Shown here: positions 61,647-64,000 of the stretch, one piece after another
Position numbering within the stretch: position 1 is the stretch's first letter
Layout: each line of letters opens with the position of its first letter
Assembly (NCBI RefSeq): GCF_001422405.1
Contig: NZ_LMMV01000002.1
Span: forward strand, 124,001 to 188,000
From: Pseudorhodoferax sp. Leaf267
GTDB lineage: Bacteria; Pseudomonadota; Gammaproteobacteria; Burkholderiales; Burkholderiaceae_C
Direction: 5' to 3'
Length of the DNA stretch: 64,000 bases
Notes under the pieces: generated by a model
What the model saw: only the letters and a program-made list of their open reading frames with translations
What the model was told of the DNA's origin: nothing
The model's database searches: none
Made by a program: the position numbers and the translations under genes

Positions 61647-62480
61647 TCAATCGCCGAACGGGCCCTGGGCCGTGAACGCGCCGCCCTGGTAGATGGCGTT
61701 CGGGTCGTTGGCCGCCACGGGCGGCTGGGCCTCGACCTTGGCGCGGAACGGCTCCGAGCTGTCCTTGGGCGTCCAGCCCAGGTGCGCGGCGGCAGTGTTG
61801 TCCCACCACACGTTCTTGTTGGCCGAGGCGCCATAGACGATGGTGTGCTGCACGGCCGGCGTGAACAGCGACTTCTCGATCAGCGAGGTGAGGTCGTCGT
61901 AGCTGAGCCAGGTGCTCATCATGCGGCGGTTGAGCGGCTCGGGGAACGAGGAGCCGATGCGGATGCTGACGGTCTCGATGCCGTAACGGTCGAAGTAGAA
62001 CTGCGCCACGTCTTCGCCGAAGGACTTGGACAGGCCGTAGTAACCGTCGGGCCGGCGCAGCGCCGACGCGTCCAGCGCCTCGGTCTGCTTGTGAAATCCG
62101 ATCACGTGGTTGGAGCTGGCGAACACCACGCGCTTCACGCCATGGCGGCGCGCGGCCTCGTACAGGTGGAAGACCCCCTTGATGTTGGCCTCCAGGATCT
62201 CCTCGAACGGCCGCTCCACCGAGACGCCGCCCAGGTGCACGATGGCGTCGCAGCCGGCCACCAGCGCATCGACGGCCGCCTTGTCGGCCAGGTTGCAGGG
62301 CACGACCTCCTCATGCGCGCCGCGCGGCTCGCCGAGCGCGGCGATGTCGGACAGGCGCAGCGTCTGCGCGAAGGGCACGAGGCGTTCGCGCAGCACCTTG
62401 CCCAGGCCGCCGGCGGCGCCGGTCAGGAGCAGGCGCTGCAAACGGGCGGGCGCTGGATCGGAAGGCTTGAGTGTGGACAT
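61647..62480 (-). CDS. udh: Uronate dehydrogenase-like NAD-dependent enzyme
   Basis: 277 residues. Extended short-chain fold: LLLTGAAGGLGKVLRERL NAD loop, FASSNHVIGFH, and the catalytic YYGLSK (Tyr-x3-Lys). IRIGSSFPEPLNRRMMSTWL is typical of Udh, which oxidises galacturonate or glucuronate to the aldarolactone. First gene of the lactonase-dctP-dctQ-dctM unit. The LacI operator lies 36 bp upstream of the start. Confidence 0.87.
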   Translation of the reverse strand: MSTLKPSDPAPARLQRLLLTGAAGGLGKVLRERLVPFAQTLRLSDIAALGEPRGAHEEVVPCNLADKAAVDALVAGCDAIVHLGGVSVERPFEEILEANIKGVFHLYEAARRHGVKRVVFASSNHVIGFHKQTEALDASALRRPDGYYGLSKSFGEDVAQFYFDRYGIETVSIRIGSSFPEPLNRRMMSTWLSYDDLTSLIEKSLFTPAVQHTIVYGASANKNVWWDNTAAAHLGWTPKDSSEPFRAKVEAQPPVAANDPNAIYQGGAFTAQGPFGD

Positions 62481-62516
62481 GAGGCTGGCCGTTGGAATCT
62501 GGGTTTTTGGAAACCA

Positions 62517-62530
62517 GGTAAACGTTTACC
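62517..62530. promoter_or_regulatory. LacI-type operator, perfect palindrome
   Basis: GGTAAACGTTTACC, a fully symmetric 14-mer with the central CG typical of LacI/GalR operators. It lies in the 128-bp gap between the LacI gene and udh, 36 bp before the udh start. Confidence 0.85.
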
Positions 62531-62607
62531 CGATCGCTAAAAAAATTCGCCACGAGGGGCAGGGGCTCGATGTTCGGGCGCAGTGGCGGCGCCGTCAAGA
62601 CGCTTTT

Positions 62608-62621
62608 GCTAAGCGTTTACC
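62608..62621. promoter_or_regulatory. Second LacI-type operator, imperfect
   Basis: GCTAAGCGTTTACC; on the other strand GGTAAACGCTTAGC, differing from the first operator in two positions. It overlaps the end of the LacI gene. Centres of the two sites are 91 bp apart, compatible with looping repression. Confidence 0.65.
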
Positions 62622-63631
62622 CTGGGTTTTCGGGCCCGGGTGGATTCGCGTGCGACGACGCGGCTTTGCAGGATGTCGTCCTCCGGCGCCGTGGTCTCGC
62701 CCTTGATCACGCCCAGCAGCCGGCGCATGGCCAGCTCGCCCGTGGCCTCGCCCATCATGTCCACACTGGTCAGCGCCGGGCTCACCAGGCGGCCGTAGGC
62801 GATGTTGTCGAAGCCGGCCACCGAGACCTGCTCGGGCACCTTGATGCCCAGCGACTTGGCCTCCAGCAAGATGCCCATGGCCAGCAGATCGTTGTAGGCC
62901 ACGATGGCATCGTCCAGGCCCTGCGACAGCAGGATGGTGGAGGCCAGGCGCTCGCCTTCCTCGGTGGAGGGCGCGCCGGCATCGAACACGCGCAGCGACA
63001 GATCGGCACCCTCGAACGCATGGCGCAGGCCGTGCTCGCGTTCCACGCTCCAGCGCGCGCCCGAGAAGCCCAGGTAGCTGATCTTGCGGTGCCCCAGGTC
63101 GCGCAGGTGGCGGCCCAGCATCACGCCGGCCGTGTAGTTGTCGCAGCCCACGCTGTGGTGTTCGGCATAGCTCGAGGGCCGGCCATAGAACACCACCGGC
63201 GTGCCGCTCTGGAACAGGGTTTCGATGACGGGCGCCGGCAGCCGCGAGCTGACGATCAGTCCGTCGACGCGTCGGAACAGCGACTGCAACACGCTCAATT
63301 CCGGCGAGGTGCTCTCGGCCGCGTCCGCGATGATGAGGTTCAGCGCCGCGCCGGCTGCCACGCGCGAGGCGCCCTTCACGAGGCTGGTGAAGTAGGGGTT
63401 GCGGATGTCCAGGATGATGACGCCGACGTTGCCGGTCTTGCCGGTGATCATGCCGCGCGCCATCGGGTTCAGCGAATAGCCCAGCTCGCGCACCGCGCGC
63501 GCCAGGCGGGCCTCCACCTCGGCCGTGAAGCGCTGGTTGCCGTTGACGAACTTGGAGACGGTCGCGGTCGAGACCTGTGCCGCTTCGGCGACATCTTTGA
63601 GGGTGGCGGCGCGCCGGCGCGGGACGTTCAT
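62609..63631 (-). CDS. LacI-family transcriptional regulator
   Basis: 340 residues. Helix-turn-helix ATLKDVAEAAQVSTATVSKF at 9-28, then a sugar-binding core (NVGVIILDIRNPYFTSLVKG, GFDNIAYGRL, PALTSVDMM). Co-directional with the udh operon and 128 bp upstream of it; the operator pair in between makes this operon its likely target. Inducer probably a uronate or its product. Confidence 0.92.
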   Translation of the reverse strand: MNVPRRRAATLKDVAEAAQVSTATVSKFVNGNQRFTAEVEARLARAVRELGYSLNPMARGMITGKTGNVGVIILDIRNPYFTSLVKGASRVAAGAALNLIIADAAESTSPELSVLQSLFRRVDGLIVSSRLPAPVIETLFQSGTPVVFYGRPSSYAEHHSVGCDNYTAGVMLGRHLRDLGHRKISYLGFSGARWSVEREHGLRHAFEGADLSLRVFDAGAPSTEEGERLASTILLSQGLDDAIVAYNDLLAMGILLEAKSLGIKVPEQVSVAGFDNIAYGRLVSPALTSVDMMGEATGELAMRRLLGVIKGETTAPEDDILQSRVVARESTRARKPRVNA

Positions 63632-63734
63632 GGGCGGTGCATTCGGTGGATGGCAGGGGCCCGACGATGCCACAGCCGCGCGGCGACGGGGCGTGGAATG
63701 CGCGGTGGCTCGCCCGGACGTGGTCTTGTCATAA

Positions 63735-63747
63735 GTTGTCATACAAC
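63735..63747. promoter_or_regulatory. GntR-type palindrome GTTGT-N3-ACAAC
   Basis: GTTGTCATACAAC, a 13-bp dyad 24 bp before the GntR start, preceded by TTGTCATAA (a similar half). The form fits operators of FadR-subfamily GntR proteins, suggesting autoregulation and possibly control of the divergent LacI gene. Confidence 0.6.
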
Positions 63748-63770
63748 AGCGGCGGGACTATCATGGCCGC

Positions 63771-64000
63771 ATGTCCACACTGTCATCGGGGCCTGCCGCC
63801 GGGCCCGAAAACACCGCCGCGGCGCCCGACGCGGCCTCCCAGGCAGCCGTGTTCGGCAGCGCCGCGCCGCGGCGCCGTTCGCGCGGGCTGGCGCACGGCC
63901 TGGTGGATGACCTGGGCGAGAAGATCCGCGGCCAGCAGCTGCGCCCTGGCGACAAGCTGCCCACCGAGTCGGCCATCATGCAGGCCTATGGCGTGAGCCG
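63771..64000 (+). CDS. GntR-family regulator, N-terminal part
   Basis: Open to the window edge (76 complete codons). After a roughly 35-residue Ala/Pro-rich lead-in, RSRGLAHGLVDDLGEKIRGQ and LRPGDKLPTESAIMQAYGVS form the start of the GntR winged helix; LPTES and GVSR are the signature. FadR-type by the spacing. The rest, including the effector domain, is outside. Confidence 0.88.
   Translation, partial: MSTLSSGPAAGPENTAAAPDAASQAAVFGSAAPRRRSRGLAHGLVDDLGEKIRGQQLRPGDKLPTESAIMQAYGVS

Overview
The window is about 64 kb of very GC-rich, densely packed bacterial chromosome. Gene content points to a betaproteobacterium of the order Burkholderiales, most likely family Comamonadaceae: two tripartite-tricarboxylate (Bug) receptors, one sitting in an acyl-CoA operon; the lpxH-ppiB-ppiA-TPR / cysS-alkA-accA arrangement; a NasR-regulated nitrate assimilation cluster; and low-complexity CCCTCxCCCC-type intergenic palindromes. 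This is inference from gene content; no rRNA, tRNA, CRISPR array, prophage or intact insertion sequence was found.

Layout. 1-4674: end of pmbA, a Gln-rich FecR/DUF6600 secreted protein, yqeY, rpsU and a BaiN-type flavoprotein. 4682-7654: a four-gene plus-strand unit with a PqqD-like chaperone, an HprK-related kinase, a PF14907-type nucleotidyltransferase and a secreted Cys-containing protein. The first three genes overlap by ATGA. This is the least understood system here and the best candidate for new biology. 7711-23994: nitrate assimilation. It holds cobA (siroheme), ybiB, nasA, nirD, nirB, a PP2C phosphatase/Ser-Thr kinase fusion on the other strand, narK, a tandem-GAF protein, the nrtABD-type ABC importer and the antiterminator nasR. 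The nrtA leader has a perfect 15-bp-stem intrinsic terminator preceded by a hairpin whose hexaloop fits the ANTAR-target rule (A1, G4); the narK leader has a second such hairpin.

24054-37557: housekeeping genes (tsaD, small heat-shock protein, orphan ABC receptor, aminotransferase, LysR regulator, mtfA, lpxH, two cyclophilins, a TPR protein, cysS, alkA, accA, histidine phosphatase, ogt). 37554-42710: a tightly overlapping acyl-CoA operon (Bug receptor, CoA transferase, two acyl-CoA dehydrogenases, enoyl-CoA hydratase). 42983-50660: NlpC/P60 peptidase, PQQ-type sugar dehydrogenase, isochorismatase-like hydrolase, two yceI genes with a cytochrome b561, and a gltIJKL-type amino-acid ABC importer.

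50818-51850 holds two decayed genes side by side: a nucleotidyltransferase-family gene broken by a 7-bp tandem duplication after its start codon, and an AraC regulator with an internal deletion plus a frameshift. 52061-55033: Bug receptor, tartrate/malate-type dehydrogenase and a DUF938 methyltransferase. 55050-64000: a sugar-acid region with uronate dehydrogenase, SMP-30 lactonase, a DctPQM TRAP importer, a Gfo/Idh/MocA oxidoreductase and a ThDP enzyme, controlled by a LacI regulator with two matching operators, and a divergent GntR regulator that runs off the end.
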